A stretch of 64,000 bases of DNA from Procambarus clarkii (taxonomy: Eukaryota; Arthropoda; Malacostraca; Decapoda; Cambaridae), in contig NC_091219.1 of NCBI RefSeq assembly GCF_040958095.1, positions 27,751,410 to 27,815,409 of the forward strand, written 5' to 3'. The position numbers and the translations under genes were made by a program. Shown piece after piece: positions 1 to 10,271 of this stretch (positions within the stretch are counted from its first letter, which is position 1; every line of letters starts with the position of its first letter). The notes beneath the pieces were generated by a model. It had not been told where the DNA came from. It did not search any database and was given only the letters and a program-made list of their open reading frames with translations.

Positions 1-114
1 GTATATTTCTGTCCGGGTCTCTTTTATGTCTGTCTATAAGTCTCGCTGTCTCTGTCTCGGTGTGTCTCTCTGTTTCTGTCTCTGCTTGCCTCTGTTTCTC
101 TTTATCTCTGTTTT
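1..114. other. Low-complexity TCTG-rich lead-in
   Basis: Pyrimidine-rich sequence with repeated tgtctctgt-like words. No gene is seen. It grades directly into the 19-bp minisatellite. Confidence 0.5.
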
Positions 115-535
115 GGTGGTGAAGGGTAGGGAAGGTGGTGAAGGGTAGGGAAGGTGGTGAAGGGTAGGGAAGGTGGTGAAGGGTAGGGAAGGTGGTGAAG
201 GATAGGGAAGGTGGTGAAGGATAGGGAAGGTGGTGAAGGGTAGGGAAGGTGGTGAAGGGTAGGGAAGGTGGTGAAGGGTAGGGAAGGTGGTGAAGGGTAG
301 GGAAGGTGGTGAAGGGTAGGGAAGGTGGTGAAGGGTAGGGAAGGTGGTGAAGGGTAGGGAAGGTGGTGAAGGATGGGGAAGGTGGTGAAGGGTATGGAAG
401 GTGGTGAAGGGTATGGAAGGTGGTGAAGGACTGGGATGGGGGTGAGGGACTGGGATGGGGGTGAGGGACTGGGATGGGGGTGAGGGACAGGGATGGGGGT
501 GAGGGACAGGGATGGGGGTGAAGGTCTGGGATGGG
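115..535. repeat. 19-bp minisatellite, about 22 units
   Basis: Tandem units of ggtggtgaagggtagggaa run to about 430. A related 19-bp variant (ggactgggatgggggtgag) then continues to about 535. The change of variant inside one array suggests a block-wise expansion. The open minus-strand frame across it is a product of the repeat and is not annotated as a protein. Confidence 0.93.
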
Positions 536-537
536 GG

Positions 538-836
538 TGATTGGTCCACAGACATTGCTGCTGGTCGCCATTGGTCCACAGACATTGCTGCTGGCCGCCA
601 TTGGTCCACGGACATTGCTGCTGGCCGCCATTGGTCCACAGACATTGCTGCTGGCCGCCATTGGTCCACAGACATTGCTGCTGGCCGCCATTGGTCCACG
701 GACATTGCTGCTGGCCGCCATTGGTCCACGGACATTGCTGCTGGCCGCCATTGGTCCACAGACATTGCTGCTGGCCGCCATTGGTCCACAGACATTGCTG
801 CTGGCCGCCATTGGTCCACAGACATTGCTGCTGGCC
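538..836. repeat. 30-bp minisatellite, 10 units
   Basis: Ten near-identical 30-bp units begin attggtccacagacattgct. The unit length is a multiple of three, so frames stay open by construction (for example MSVDQWRPAA repeated on the minus strand). There is no flanking coding evidence. Confidence 0.93.
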
Positions 837-859
837 CGTTATTTTATATCGCTAGGTAA

Positions 860-1042
860 GATAATTATCACGAGAAAGCGCCAAGCCACACCGTCTATAT
901 AGCACTTGGATGGGGTCAGGATATGTATTTGGGTTGGGACGGTGGGAAGGAATGGTGCCCAACCAGTTGGACGGTCGGGGATTGAACGCCGACCTGCATG
1001 AAGCTTGGCCCTCGCTCTGCCGTCCAGCCCGAGTGGTTCACA
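860..1042 (-). mobile_element. tRNA-derived SINE-like repeat, family II
   Basis: In reverse complement this reads as a SINE-like element with a B-box-like ggcgttcaatccc and a 3' part ending in a tatagtcgtaatggcttggc-like tail. Related copies lie at 11745-11905 and 57433-57606 on the plus strand, and a degenerate one at about 19086-19190. Family identity is inferred from these internal copies only. Confidence 0.65.
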
Positions 1043-1149
1043 AAGTGGCCCGCGACAGTCTCTATACATGGCACTTTACACCTGCGGCGAGTCAGTTACA
1101 CAGTTGCTAATCCTCCTCCTCCACACCCAGCTGGGCGGCAGCTTAACAG

Positions 1150-1327
1150 TCATGTGCGTGTATTACCTACAGTCATGTGCGTGTATTACCTACAGTCATG
1201 TGCGTGTATTACCTACAGTCATGTGCGTGTATTACCTACAGTCATGTGCGTGTATTACCTACAGTCATGTGCGTGTATTACCTACAGTCATGTGCGTGTA
1301 TTACCTACAGTCATGTGCGTGTATTAG
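1150..1327. repeat. 23-bp minisatellite, about 8 units
   Basis: Unit agtcatgtgcgtgtattacc plus tac, repeated without spacers. It is a contiguous tandem array and not a spaced (CRISPR-like) one. The short ORFs over it are repeat products. Confidence 0.92.
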
Positions 1328-1578
1328 TAAGAAAACTTGGGATACTTGGCTAAGATTTCTGGAAGTATATCATTTTAAATAAAGTATTTATGTACACATT
1401 TATTGAAGAAGATGAAGAGGGACAACGTGATCTGTCGAAAGTGGTGATGGGACACAACCAGCGTTCTCGCCACCGTTCCCAACGTCAAGAAACTGTCGTA
1501 CTAACACCTGTGATACACACTCGTGATGGTTTGCCGCTTTCTCCTGACAGTTCACTACGATCCCAATCCGTCTTCGTT
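1328..1578. other. Unassigned sequence between minisatellite and duplicated block
   Basis: Both strands carry short open frames of 60-75 codons but no recognisable domain. A tttatt at about 1398 would be an AATAAA signal on the minus strand. This could be the 3' end of a minus-strand transcript, but nothing else supports that. Confidence 0.3.
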
Positions 1579-1767
1579 CCCCCAACCTTACCAAAACCTT
1601 TTGTCATTGAACTTTGAACTAGTGTTGATCATGTCTACTTCAGAATCGATCTCCACTTATGGTCATCCACCAACAACCACTAGCCACCCTGGAAAGTTTT
1701 GGTGAGACTAGACCTAACGTCTGGCCTACAACCTTAGACAAACACTACATTTTATACATACGGAAAT

Positions 1768-1965
1768 AGAAGGCATCCATCAGTCTCAGGAGACTATGGA
1801 GTTGCACTCTGGTGTCGGCCTGGTCTGGAGTGGCCTTACTAGGGCGCAAAGCCAGGGTAGGTTGATTCGGGGGAGAAGCTGTTACCCAGGCAGCAGGTCC
1901 CCCCCTCTCCACGGCGCTGAAAGTCTCCTATGGAAAGGCATACGCCTTTACTCAATCGCCAAGAT
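1768..1965 (+). repeat. Dispersed repeat, copy 1 of 2
   Basis: Contains ggcatccatcagt, then agggcgcaaagccagggta and ctccaatggaaaggca-like blocks, which recur in the same order at about 12064-12225. It lies exactly where the two duplicated blocks differ, so it probably inserted after the duplication. Confidence 0.65.
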
Positions 1966-2046
1966 AATATATATGTCTGCCAGTGACGGCAACAAACAAA
2001 TAATATAAGAAAGAAAAAATACAAGACAGCAAAATCCCACACACGA

Positions 2047-3006
2047 TCACTGAGGATTTAATGACTTCCTGAATCTAAGCCATTTTGTAAGTGCTTCTGA
2101 GGCGGGCTTCACTGGGTGAGTGATTACTTCTCCAGTCTTATGCGGTTTCTTCTTGATGTACCTGGAGTGGAATTCTTCGTACGGGACGGCGTCTGGGATG
2201 TCGTCTCCCAGGTAGTGATCCCAGCACTCGTAGTAACGGTTTATCATCGCTATGTCTGTGCGGGAAGGACATTCCCTATTTCCTAAAAACCCAGAGAAGG
2301 GCTTCTTGAGCTTCATGGTGGGCGTATGTTTCTCATCTAAGTTGAAGGCGTGCAGCGGATAGTGCATGATACTGTTGTAGTCGTAAGGGAGACCCATCGT
2401 CCACAAGTAAGCTCCCTCTTCAGTTTTGGGCAGGAAGTTGGACAACATACCCACAATTATGTTGTCCTTCAAAATAGTGACGTAATAGTCGCGGTCTGGT
2501 CTCTGATGGTGGTGGCTGATGCCCAGCGCGTGGAACATCTCGTGAAGGGCGATGCCTACAGAGTGGCAGCCGTAGTCCAGGTTCATTTTGTTGAACGCGC
2601 CTAGGCCCTGGGTGTAGCCCAGTTGGGCGAAGCATCCATCCTCCCTGGCGCTAACACGAAGGTGGTACTCCTTCGTCCTGGAGACATTGCGGAAGCGGAC
2701 ACAGGTGAGGTCGTTGAGCGCGTCCATCGCCTGGTACACCAACGGGCGGAACTCACTAGAAAATGAGTTGTCAAAGTCTACTGGCACGATCTTGTCCGGC
2801 CAACGGTAACTTAGGAAGTAAGTCCTTACATACTCGCTTTCTAAATCATCACTTAGCGGAGTTTGGTACTGGGTGTGGTCTTGGAGGTCGTGGTGGCCGT
2901 GGGGAGACACCCGGTCCCTGAAGGAGTAGTCCTTGAAGAAGTGGTCCCCGCGACCCGCTCCCCACAAACACCCCCAAGTCACCAACAACAACTTCCTCAA
3001 CACCAT
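2047..3006 (-). CDS. Astacin-family zinc metalloprotease, paralog 1
   Basis: A 319-residue single-exon ORF encodes a predicted secreted zinc endopeptidase of the astacin (M12A) family. A hydrophobic N-terminus (MVLRKLLLVTWGCLWG) resembles a signal peptide. A short pro-region follows, and the catalytic domain starts near residue 64 (RWPDKIVPV). The zinc site is H155-E156-x2-H159-x5-H165. The Met-turn is SIMHY at 212-216. Cysteines 102, 125, 147 and 261 sit where astacin has its two disulfides; C246 is extra. The Glu that normally follows the third zinc His is His here (residue 166). No EGF, CUB or ShK domain follows, only a basic tail of about 58 residues. The ATG gives a good signal peptide and is identical in paralog 2. 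Substrate and tissue are unknown. A functional gene is likely; a retrocopy origin is possible because no intron is seen. Confidence 0.88.
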   Translation of the reverse strand: MVLRKLLLVTWGCLWGAGRGDHFFKDYSFRDRVSPHGHHDLQDHTQYQTPLSDDLESEYVRTYFLSYRWPDKIVPVDFDNSFSSEFRPLVYQAMDALNDLTCVRFRNVSRTKEYHLRVSAREDGCFAQLGYTQGLGAFNKMNLDYGCHSVGIALHEMFHALGISHHHQRPDRDYYVTILKDNIIVGMLSNFLPKTEEGAYLWTMGLPYDYNSIMHYPLHAFNLDEKHTPTMKLKKPFSGFLGNRECPSRTDIAMINRYYECWDHYLGDDIPDAVPYEEFHSRYIKKKPHKTGEVITHPVKPASEALTKWLRFRKSLNPQ

Positions 3007-3208
3007 CTTAAGCCACTATTTAATAAATATTTGTAAAAATAAATCAATATTTTTACTAAAATTATACTGCAAATAAATAATTATTACTAAAAAATAATAA
3101 AAAACCGAGATGTAAACACGAGAACCCAGCATCAAGACTCGTGATAGATAACTTTGTCCCTCTTCGTCTAAGTTAAGTCATTTACCTTCCCCGTACAGTT
3201 TGTAACGT
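3007..3208 (-). promoter_or_regulatory. Candidate promoter and 5' region of astacin paralog 1
   Basis: About 200 bp of AT-rich sequence lies between the start codon and the 31-bp array. It is almost identical to 10069-10271 upstream of paralog 2. Several TA-rich words could act as TATA elements but none is decisive. The near-identity means the two genes probably share regulation, or that the duplication is recent. Confidence 0.35.
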
Positions 3209-4104
3209 GTGGTCGCTGACTGGAGGCACCAACACTTGTGTGGGCGCTGACTGGAGGCTCCAACACTTGTGTGGGCGCTGACTGGAGGCTCCAACACTTG
3301 TGTGGGCGCTGACTGGAGGCACCAACACTTGTGTGGCCGCTGACTGGAGGCTCCAACACTTGTGTGGTCGCTGACTGGAGGCACCAACACTTGTGTGGGC
3401 GCTGACTGGAGGCTCCAACACTTGTGTGGGCGCTGACTGGAGGCTCCAACACTTGTGTGGGCGCTGACTGGAGGCTCCAACACTTGTGTGGGCGCTGACT
3501 GGAGGCTCCAACACTTGTGTGGTCGCTGACTGGAGGCACCAGCACTTGTGTGGCCGCTGACTGGAGGCACCAACACTTGTGTGGGCGCTGACTGGAGGCT
3601 CCAACACTTGTGTGGGCGCTGACTGGAGGCTCCAACACTTGTGTGGGCGCTGACTGGAGGCACCAACACTTGTGTGGGCCCTGACTGGAGGCACCAACAC
3701 TTGTGTGGGCGCTGACTGGAGGCACCAACATTTGTGTGGACGCTGACTGGAGGCTCCAGCACTTGTATGGGCCCTGACTGGAGGCTCCAACACTTGTGTG
3801 GACGCTGACTGGAGGCACCAACACTTGTGTGGGCGCTGACTGGAGGCACCAACACTTGTGTGGGCGCTGAGTGGAGGCTCCAACACTTGTGTGGGCGCTG
3901 ACTAGAGGCACCAACACTTGTGTGGCCGCTGACTGGAGGCTCCAACACTTGTGTGGGCGCTGACTGGAGGCACCAACACTTGTGTGGACGCTGACTGGAG
4001 GCTCCAACACTTGTGTGGGCGCTAACTGGAGGCTCCAACACTTGTGTGGACGCTAACTGGAGGCTCCAACACTTGTGTGGACACTAACTGGAGGCTCCAA
4101 CACG
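3209..4104. repeat. 31-bp minisatellite, about 29 units (copy 1)
   Basis: The unit contains ctgactggaggctccaacac followed by ttgtgtgggcg, with main variants at the ctcc/cacc and ggc/gac/gcc/gtc positions. Because 31 is not a multiple of 3 and the unit lacks stops on the minus strand, all three minus-strand frames stay open for over 700 bp and show the same 31-residue period. The predicted proteins are artefacts of the repeat. Confidence 0.96.
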
Positions 4105-4114
4105 TGTCCAACAA

Positions 4115-4158
4115 CCATGTCAACTAAAACCAACTAAAGAGGGTTTTAGTTGACATGG
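4115..4158. repeat. 17-bp inverted repeat at the head of the Penelope-like element
   Basis: Perfect arms ccatgtcaactaaaacc (4115-4131) and its complement (4142-4158) are separated by 10 bp. The right arm is the beginning of the element's RT reading frame, so the left arm is an inverted scrap of the element itself. Confidence 0.85.
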
Positions 4159-5440
4159 GCTTGAAACCCGCCATATACTGCAGGTATGTTGACGACATTT
4201 TTACACAGGTACCTGATGCCAGATGTCTGCAGCAGCTGAAGGAGGCATTTGAGCAGAATTCTGTGTTGAGTTTCACGTACGAGATGGAGAACAATAGGAA
4301 GCTGCCCTTTCTGGATGTAACAGTCACGGAAAGGAGCGGAGGCTTCCACACTGCAGTCTACACCAAAGAAACAAATATAGGAATGTGCCTCAATGCCAAT
4401 AGTGACTGCCCAGACAGGTACAAGAGGAGTGTTGTCAATGCTTACGTCGAGCGTGCTCTAAGCCACAGCTCAGGATGGAAAGAAGTCGATGAAGAACTCT
4501 GTAGATTAAGGCAGGTCCTAGTCAACAACGGCTTCTCTAACGGTTTCGTTGAAGACATCATAAAAAGAAAGGTAAAACGCCATGCAACTTCTGAAGAGTC
4601 AACCAACACAACACTTGTAACCCCTATTAGACTATTTTACAGGAACTTCTTTTCGACGGCTCATAAAACGTAGGAAAGGGTCCTGAAAGATATTGTTGAT
4701 AGGAACGTCATCCCTATAGACAAAAATCAGAAAATATAATTGATAATTTATTATAAAAAAAAAAAAACGGCCAATCTACTTATGAAAAACTCGCCAGACA
4801 CCAAGCAGAACGCTTTGAAGGAGACCAACGTCGTCTATGCCTTTAAATGCCCACTTGGGGACTGTAAGCCCCAAAGAACTCAGTATATAGGCAAGACAAC
4901 AACGTCTCTTTCTAGGTGACTAACAATGCATAAGCAACAGGGAGCCATCAAGGAACACATAATCTCTTCTCACAACCAGACCATCACCAGAGAAATCTTA
5001 ACAAACAACACAGAAATCATCGATAGGTACGGTGATAGCAGGCCTGCTAGACATCAGCGAGGCACTACACATCAAAAAGTCAACACCAGCAATCAACAGC
5101 CAATTAATGCACAACTATATTCTACCTACTTCAAGACCCCGAACCAATATGGAAGCAGCAAGAGGAAGTATGGAGACCCTCTGCAGTTACTTCCATTCAT
5201 ATGTTCACTTATCCAATTTTACCCATTGTTTCGTGTTCTGTCTTGTGTTTGTCACCTCACCCAAAACTTTTGTACCATATCACCTCATCCAATAGAGTAT
5301 AAGTACGAAGAATTTGAGTATAAATTAAGTCTCTGAAAATGTTATACGAATTACGAAACGCGTTCAGGCGTCAGACAATTAAAAAATTAATTTCGGAGAA
5401 TTGTTATTTTTATTACCACCGACAGTGAAGAAAAACATAT
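4132..5440 (+). mobile_element. 5'-truncated Penelope-like retroelement (RT plus GIY-YIG), broken
   Basis: The frame opening at 4155 carries the RT catalytic motif YVDDIF and then a conserved LPFLDVTV block. In the same frame, after stops near 4671 and 4737, comes a Cys-containing segment with QYIGKTTTSLSR and LTMHKQQGAIKEHI, which looks like the GIY-YIG endonuclease half of Penelope-like elements. A third in-frame stop (tga, about 4917) interrupts it. The 3' untranslated part continues to about 5440. The copy lacks its N-terminal RT half and cannot encode a full product. Family level is fairly certain; the subfamily is not determined. Confidence 0.8.
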
Positions 5441-6405
5441 AACTGGGATCTATCAGTTGATTTTGTAAATGCGCCCAAGAAAGATAGTGTTCACACTACA
5501 TTATTAAAACAGTTAACACTGAAAAGCATCAATGAAAGTACTCAGAGTATGGGTAACGATGTGTATCAGTGCTATACCGACGGTTCTGTAGAAGAAGGTG
5601 GACGATGTACCGGATGTGCATGTAACATATTTGAACAATCTTCTCTCGTACATACAGCATTGAAGCGCGTCAATGACTGGGCAAGTACAACTCAAACCGA
5701 ACTTGCAGGCATATACCTTGCCACTGAATTTTTAAAAGACAAAGGCAGTGGACTTATATACTGTGACTCGCAGAGTGCACTCCTGGCATTGAACGCACAT
5801 AGTAGTGACACCCAGAAAATAGTCAGTGATATTCGAATGAATGTTTTAGCTGCTAAGGAAAACAGATTTGAATTTAAATTCATTTGGATACCATCACATG
5901 TTGGCATCTCAAGGCATGACACTGTTGATATGCTTGCTAAGTCAGCCTGCAGAAAACCAGTGGTAGAAATTGATATGGGTGTTTCATTAGCAGTGACAAA
6001 GAGAATACTTAAACAAATATCTAATGAAAATCTCACCGACCTAACAAATTCACAATGACCTGAAAGTTGTAGCATTAAATATTATGATAGATATCGTGAG
6101 GAGACATTCACATATGGGACTAATAGAACAAGAACCCGGCAATGTGATGTTATAGTGGCCAGAATACGCCTGGGATATAGACGTATCTGGCAGCTTTCTC
6201 AAAACCCAAATGTCGAGTACACAATGTGTCAACTTTGTGAAAGAGAAAACATGCACTCTCTTGAACATTATATTGTAGAATGTCCCATACTGACTGACTT
6301 TCGCCCTCCTGGGCTAAGGTATGCTGAACTCTGTAATTACTATATGAGTACTGGAACACTTGATGATATATTGGACTTGTATCCAAGATTTACCATGTAA
6401 TATAT
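5440..6405 (+). mobile_element. Non-LTR retrotransposon 3' part with RNase H domain, broken
   Basis: The frame at 5549-6058 encodes an RNase H domain. YTDGS holds the first Asp, TELAGI the Glu and CDSQSAL the second Asp, and WIPSHVGI marks the last motif, where the usual GNE-x-AD reads RHDTVD. A following frame (6155-6400) has a C-x2-C...H-x5-C zinc knuckle (CQLC...HYIVEC) typical of the C-terminus of Jockey/I-type LINEs. A frame break near 6055 separates the two. The reverse transcriptase part is absent, so the insertion is 5'-truncated. Confidence 0.8.
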
Positions 6406-6935
6406 CAATCATACAATGTATATATATGATGTAACTATATAACCTGAGCTTGTAAAAGCACCTTCATCACCTTCAGTGATTAAGTGCTTAATTGCACACT
6501 AGTTTCTTTATCAGCTATCTCACCCTGTCAGAGTAAATGAGACAAATGTATGTGAATGCATGTGTGTGTGTGTATATATGTATGTATATGTGTGTGTGTA
6601 TGTATATGTATGGCTATAAAGTATATATGGAAGCTGATCAGAATTACATTTCACCTTTGTGAATGTACATTAATGACGCTATGTAAAAGACACATCTAAC
6701 ACTTTATGTAGGGCATACTACGTAAATCTGTGTATCTATGTATTTACGTATGTAGGTTAGTTTAGCATTTTAAAAGCACCGAATCACCTTCTGTGGTTGA
6801 GTGTTCAATAAACCCTTGAACTATATGTTTAACACTTCTCTAACCCTGTCCATGGAGGACAGAAGAAAATGTATGTATGCTGGTTAGCATTGTAAATGTG
6901 TGGCCACGTCTGTGGTAGAAAAAAAACATAAGAAA
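6406..6935 (+). mobile_element. 3' untranslated tail of the RNase H-bearing LINE
   Basis: Non-coding, GT/TA-rich sequence contains two similar blocks (aaaagcacc...atcaccttc...gtg at about 6450 and 6770). It directly follows the zinc-knuckle ORF and holds caataaacccttgaac, a possible polyadenylation context. It is assigned to the element by position. Confidence 0.45.
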
Positions 6936-7335
<400 letters not shown>

Positions 7336-7399
7336 TGCTTTATTATGTATTTGATGGCTACAAGATATACATGGGTTGATACAAAAATAATACAAAAAG

Positions 7400-8781
7400 G
7401 TGCTTAAAGGTTATGGATCTCTTGAAAAACACGACAATGGGAAACATTGATAAATGTCACAGACGGGTTCGATCATTGTTGCAAGTTAAACACTTCTTCG
7501 AATTCCTCTGAAGTTGGACTAGTGCCGAAGACGCAACAGGCATTTCCTCTCTGGATCGCAACACTGAGGCGCTGGAACAAGAAACTTTTTGCTCTCTGGT
7601 CTTTTGTAGCGCTGATCAATTTGTCCCCCAATTCCTTCAGGAACTTCAATGCACATTTTCCCCACGAACCGAGAGTCTCCGAGCCGATCGGAACAAAGCT
7701 GTAGCAGTGTGCCAGACCTCTGTATTTAATAATTTTCTGCGATTCCCTGAAAGAAGCAGCACCTCCGCTTTCACGTGTGCTGTAGTGGAGGTAGGTACTG
7801 GCCAGTGTGGCAGCGCATGTGTAGTCCCACACCACTTGCTTGCCATCCTTCCAAGGAAGCAAGGTGACCCCATCTGGGCACTTGTAAGGGTCGTTAGGTC
7901 TGGATAAGTGTGGTTCTCTTTGTGCCGGGCAGCGGGCTGTGGCGAGGCTCCTCTTGATGATGTCGTTGACTTCTTCATGCCTTGCAGTCTTACCCTGTGA
8001 TTTACGACATACCAGACCATGACGACCATATTGGTCTGCCATCGCAGTTCCGCGGATGCACCTATGTTCGGTGTGGATGGGGGCGGCAAGGCGAAGGGCA
8101 ACTCCAATGCGGAGAGCGTCATGACTGAGGTGAGTTCCCAGGGCTGCATTGGGTACAGCAAATAAAAAATCCCCGGCGTGGGGTGCTGTCACCGCTAGGA
8201 GGCGGGCTTTGTTTTCAGCATCAGCGTTGTCAATCATTGCTGTGAGAGTCTTTTCCATTATGGGGCTATCCCAGTGGGCTTGCTTGTGGTCAGGGTTCAG
8301 GGTGTGCAATGGTGTCCCATTGTCTGGCTGCTTCGATGAACGTTTGATCATGAGTTCCCGCTGTCTCACTCATACGCTCTGGTAGGATTTGCCCTACCAA
8401 TTCGTTGGCTGCTGTACATGAGGATAAGAATGCTGGAAGTGCTTCCTCAGTTGCCTTTCGCATGCCTATCCCCCCAAATCTCACTGGTAGTGTTGCTTGG
8501 TCCCACTGACTGTCATCTAAATCTAGGTTGAGCGCCTTCCTGAATATTGACCTGAGGAGCTCATCATATTGATTTAGAAGTGGGTTGCCAAAAGTGGGTG
8601 CACACCTTAAGTAGTATGTTAGCTTGGGCAAGGTAAGGCACTTTGTGAGAAGGTAGAGGGCATCATGGGAGTCCAAGTCCCCTATTCTCGCTTCCATCCT
8701 CTTTAGGTCTCTAAACTTTTCGTCAAGGACTGCAGCAATGGCATTTGGCCCAGAGGTGCTCCAACTAGTGCTCCAAGTGCT
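7400..8781 (-). mobile_element. Minus-strand non-LTR retroelement, C-terminal region, frameshifted
   Basis: Two overlapping minus-strand frames (8290-8796 and 7473-8369) look like the region downstream of the RT core: LTKCLTLPKLTYYLRCAP, then ATLPVRFGGIGMRKA, then PDGVTLLPWKDGKQVVWDYT and SFVPIGSETLG, ending in IQRGNACCVFGTSP. The protein path shifts frame near 8300, so the copy is dead. The RT catalytic motif is missing, so it is 5'-truncated at the edge of duplicated block 2. A second 3' end of the same family lies on the plus strand near 12520. The exact clade is uncertain. Confidence 0.7.
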
Positions 8782-9108
8782 CCCCAACCTTACCAAAACC
8801 TTTTGTCATTAAACTAGTGTTGATCATGTCTACTTCAGAATCGATCTCCACCTCCACTCCACCTTTGTAAGTGAAGCAGCTGCGTGCGTGGCGGGAACAG
8901 GAACCCACCAGACCGCGGGCAAAGCTTATATAAACACTGGCTGTTGCGCGCGCAGGTTGGGCGGTTAGACGCATCTCCACAGACCTACGTTTTCTTCCAT
9001 CAGAAAACCAACTGCTTTGGAAAGCAGTGTTCTTATGTCTGCCAGTGACGGCAACAAACAAATAATATTAGAAAGAAAAAATACAAGACAGCAAAATCCC
9101 ACACACGA

Positions 9109-10068
9109 TCACTGAGGCTTTAATGACTTCATGTAGCTAAGCCATTTTGTAAGTGCTTCTGAGGCGGGCTTCACTGGGTGAGTGATTACTTCTTCGGTCT
9201 TATGCGGTTTCTTCTTGATGTACCTGGAGTGGAATTCTTCGTACGGGACGGCGTCTGGGATGTCGTCTCCCAGGTAGTGATCCCAGCACTCGTAGTAACG
9301 GTTTATCATCGCTATGTCTGTGCGGGAAGGACAGGCCTGATGTCCTACAATCCCAGAGAAGGGCTTTTTGAGCTGTATGGTGGGCGTATGTTTCTCATCT
9401 AAGTTGAAGGCGTTCAGCTGGTAGTGCATGAGACTGTTGTAGTCGTAAGGGAGACCCATCGTCCACAAATAAGCTCCCATTCCGGTTTTGGTCTGGAACT
9501 GTGAGAAATCCGTCTCAATTATGTTGTCCTTCAAAATAGTGACGTAATAGTCGCGGTCTGGTCTCTTCTGCTGGTGGTCGATGCCCAGCGCGTGGATGAT
9601 CTCGTGAAGGGTGATGCCTATAGAGTCGCAGCCTTTGTCCAGGTTCAGTAAGTTGGACCCGCTTTCGTGGTCGATGTAGCCCAGTTGGGCGAAGCATCCA
9701 TACTCCTTGCCGCTAACACGAAGGTGGTACTCCTTCGTCCTGGAGACATTGCGGAAGCGGACACAGGTGAGTTTGTTGAACACGTCCATCGCCTGGTACA
9801 CCACCGGGCGGTACTCACTAGTAAACATGTCGTCAAATTCTACTGGCACGATCTTGTCCGGCCAACGGTATCTTAGGAAGAAAGTCCTTACATCCTCGCT
9901 TTCTAAATCATCACTTAGCGGAGTTTGGTACTGGGTGTGGTCTTGGAGGTCGTGGTGGCCGTGGGGAGACACCCGGTCCCTGAAGGAGTAGTCCTTGAAG
10001 AAGTGGTCCCCGCGACCCGCTCCCCACAAACACCCCCAAGTCACCAACAACAACTTCCTCAACACCAT
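9109..10068 (-). CDS. Astacin-family zinc metalloprotease, paralog 2
   Basis: A 319-residue single-exon ORF, collinear with paralog 1 without length change. Zinc site H155-E156-x2-H159-x5-H165 (HEIIHALGIDH); Met-turn SLMHY at 212-216; cysteines 102, 125, 147, 246 and 261 conserved. Residue 166, normally Glu after the third His, is Gln here and His in paralog 1. Residues 1-57 and about 246-305 are almost identical to paralog 1. Differences cluster at about 58-245, in and around the active-site domain. The signal-peptide start and the upstream 200 bp are shared, so both genes are probably expressed alike. Predicted to be secreted; substrate unknown. Confidence 0.88.
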   Translation of the reverse strand: MVLRKLLLVTWGCLWGAGRGDHFFKDYSFRDRVSPHGHHDLQDHTQYQTPLSDDLESEDVRTFFLRYRWPDKIVPVEFDDMFTSEYRPVVYQAMDVFNKLTCVRFRNVSRTKEYHLRVSGKEYGCFAQLGYIDHESGSNLLNLDKGCDSIGITLHEIIHALGIDHQQKRPDRDYYVTILKDNIIETDFSQFQTKTGMGAYLWTMGLPYDYNSLMHYQLNAFNLDEKHTPTIQLKKPFSGIVGHQACPSRTDIAMINRYYECWDHYLGDDIPDAVPYEEFHSRYIKKKPHKTEEVITHPVKPASEALTKWLSYMKSLKPQ

Positions 10069-10271
10069 CTTAAGCCACTATTTAATATATATTTGTAAAA
10101 ATAAATTAATATTTTTACTAAAATTATACTGCAAATAAATAATTATTACTAAAAAATAATAAAAAACCGAGATGTAAACACGAGAACCCAGCATCAAGAC
10201 TCGTGATAGATAACTTTGTCCCTCTTCGTCTAAGTTAAGTCATTTACCTTCCCCGTACAGTTTGTAACGTG
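10069..10271 (-). promoter_or_regulatory. Candidate promoter and 5' region of astacin paralog 2
   Basis: Almost identical to 3007-3208, with only a few substitutions. It is AT-rich and lies between the ATG and the 31-bp array. Confidence 0.35.

Larger units (their letters stand above)
1579..4104. repeat. Duplicated block, copy 1
   Basis: This block matches 8782-11080 in the same orientation: a left-edge segment (1579-1658 against 8782-8855), the astacin ORF with both flanks, and the 31-bp array. Positions 1659-1968 do not match the other copy and include an inserted dispersed repeat. The intervening 4.7 kb is transposon sequence. The simplest reading is a direct duplication later separated by insertions. 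Confidence 0.85.

Noticed and set aside
34-860. Long ORFs such as the MSVDQWRPAA repeat on the minus strand and three overlapping plus-strand ORFs
   Set aside because: They coincide exactly with 19- and 30-bp minisatellites whose unit structure keeps frames open. There is no domain or independent coding signal.
1150-1327. CRISPR-like array of 23-bp repeats
   Set aside because: Units are contiguous with no unique spacers, and the sequence is eukaryotic.
3168-4041. Three overlapping minus-strand ORFs of 234-287 codons
   Set aside because: A 31-bp tandem repeat without stops opens all three frames at once; the identical 31-residue period in each frame shows this is arithmetic and not coding.
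8856-9033. Plus-strand promoter with TATA-like cttatataaac
   Set aside because: No plus-strand gene follows; the next sequence is the 3' flank of the minus-strand astacin ORF. The TATA-like word is nearly palindromic and uninformative alone.
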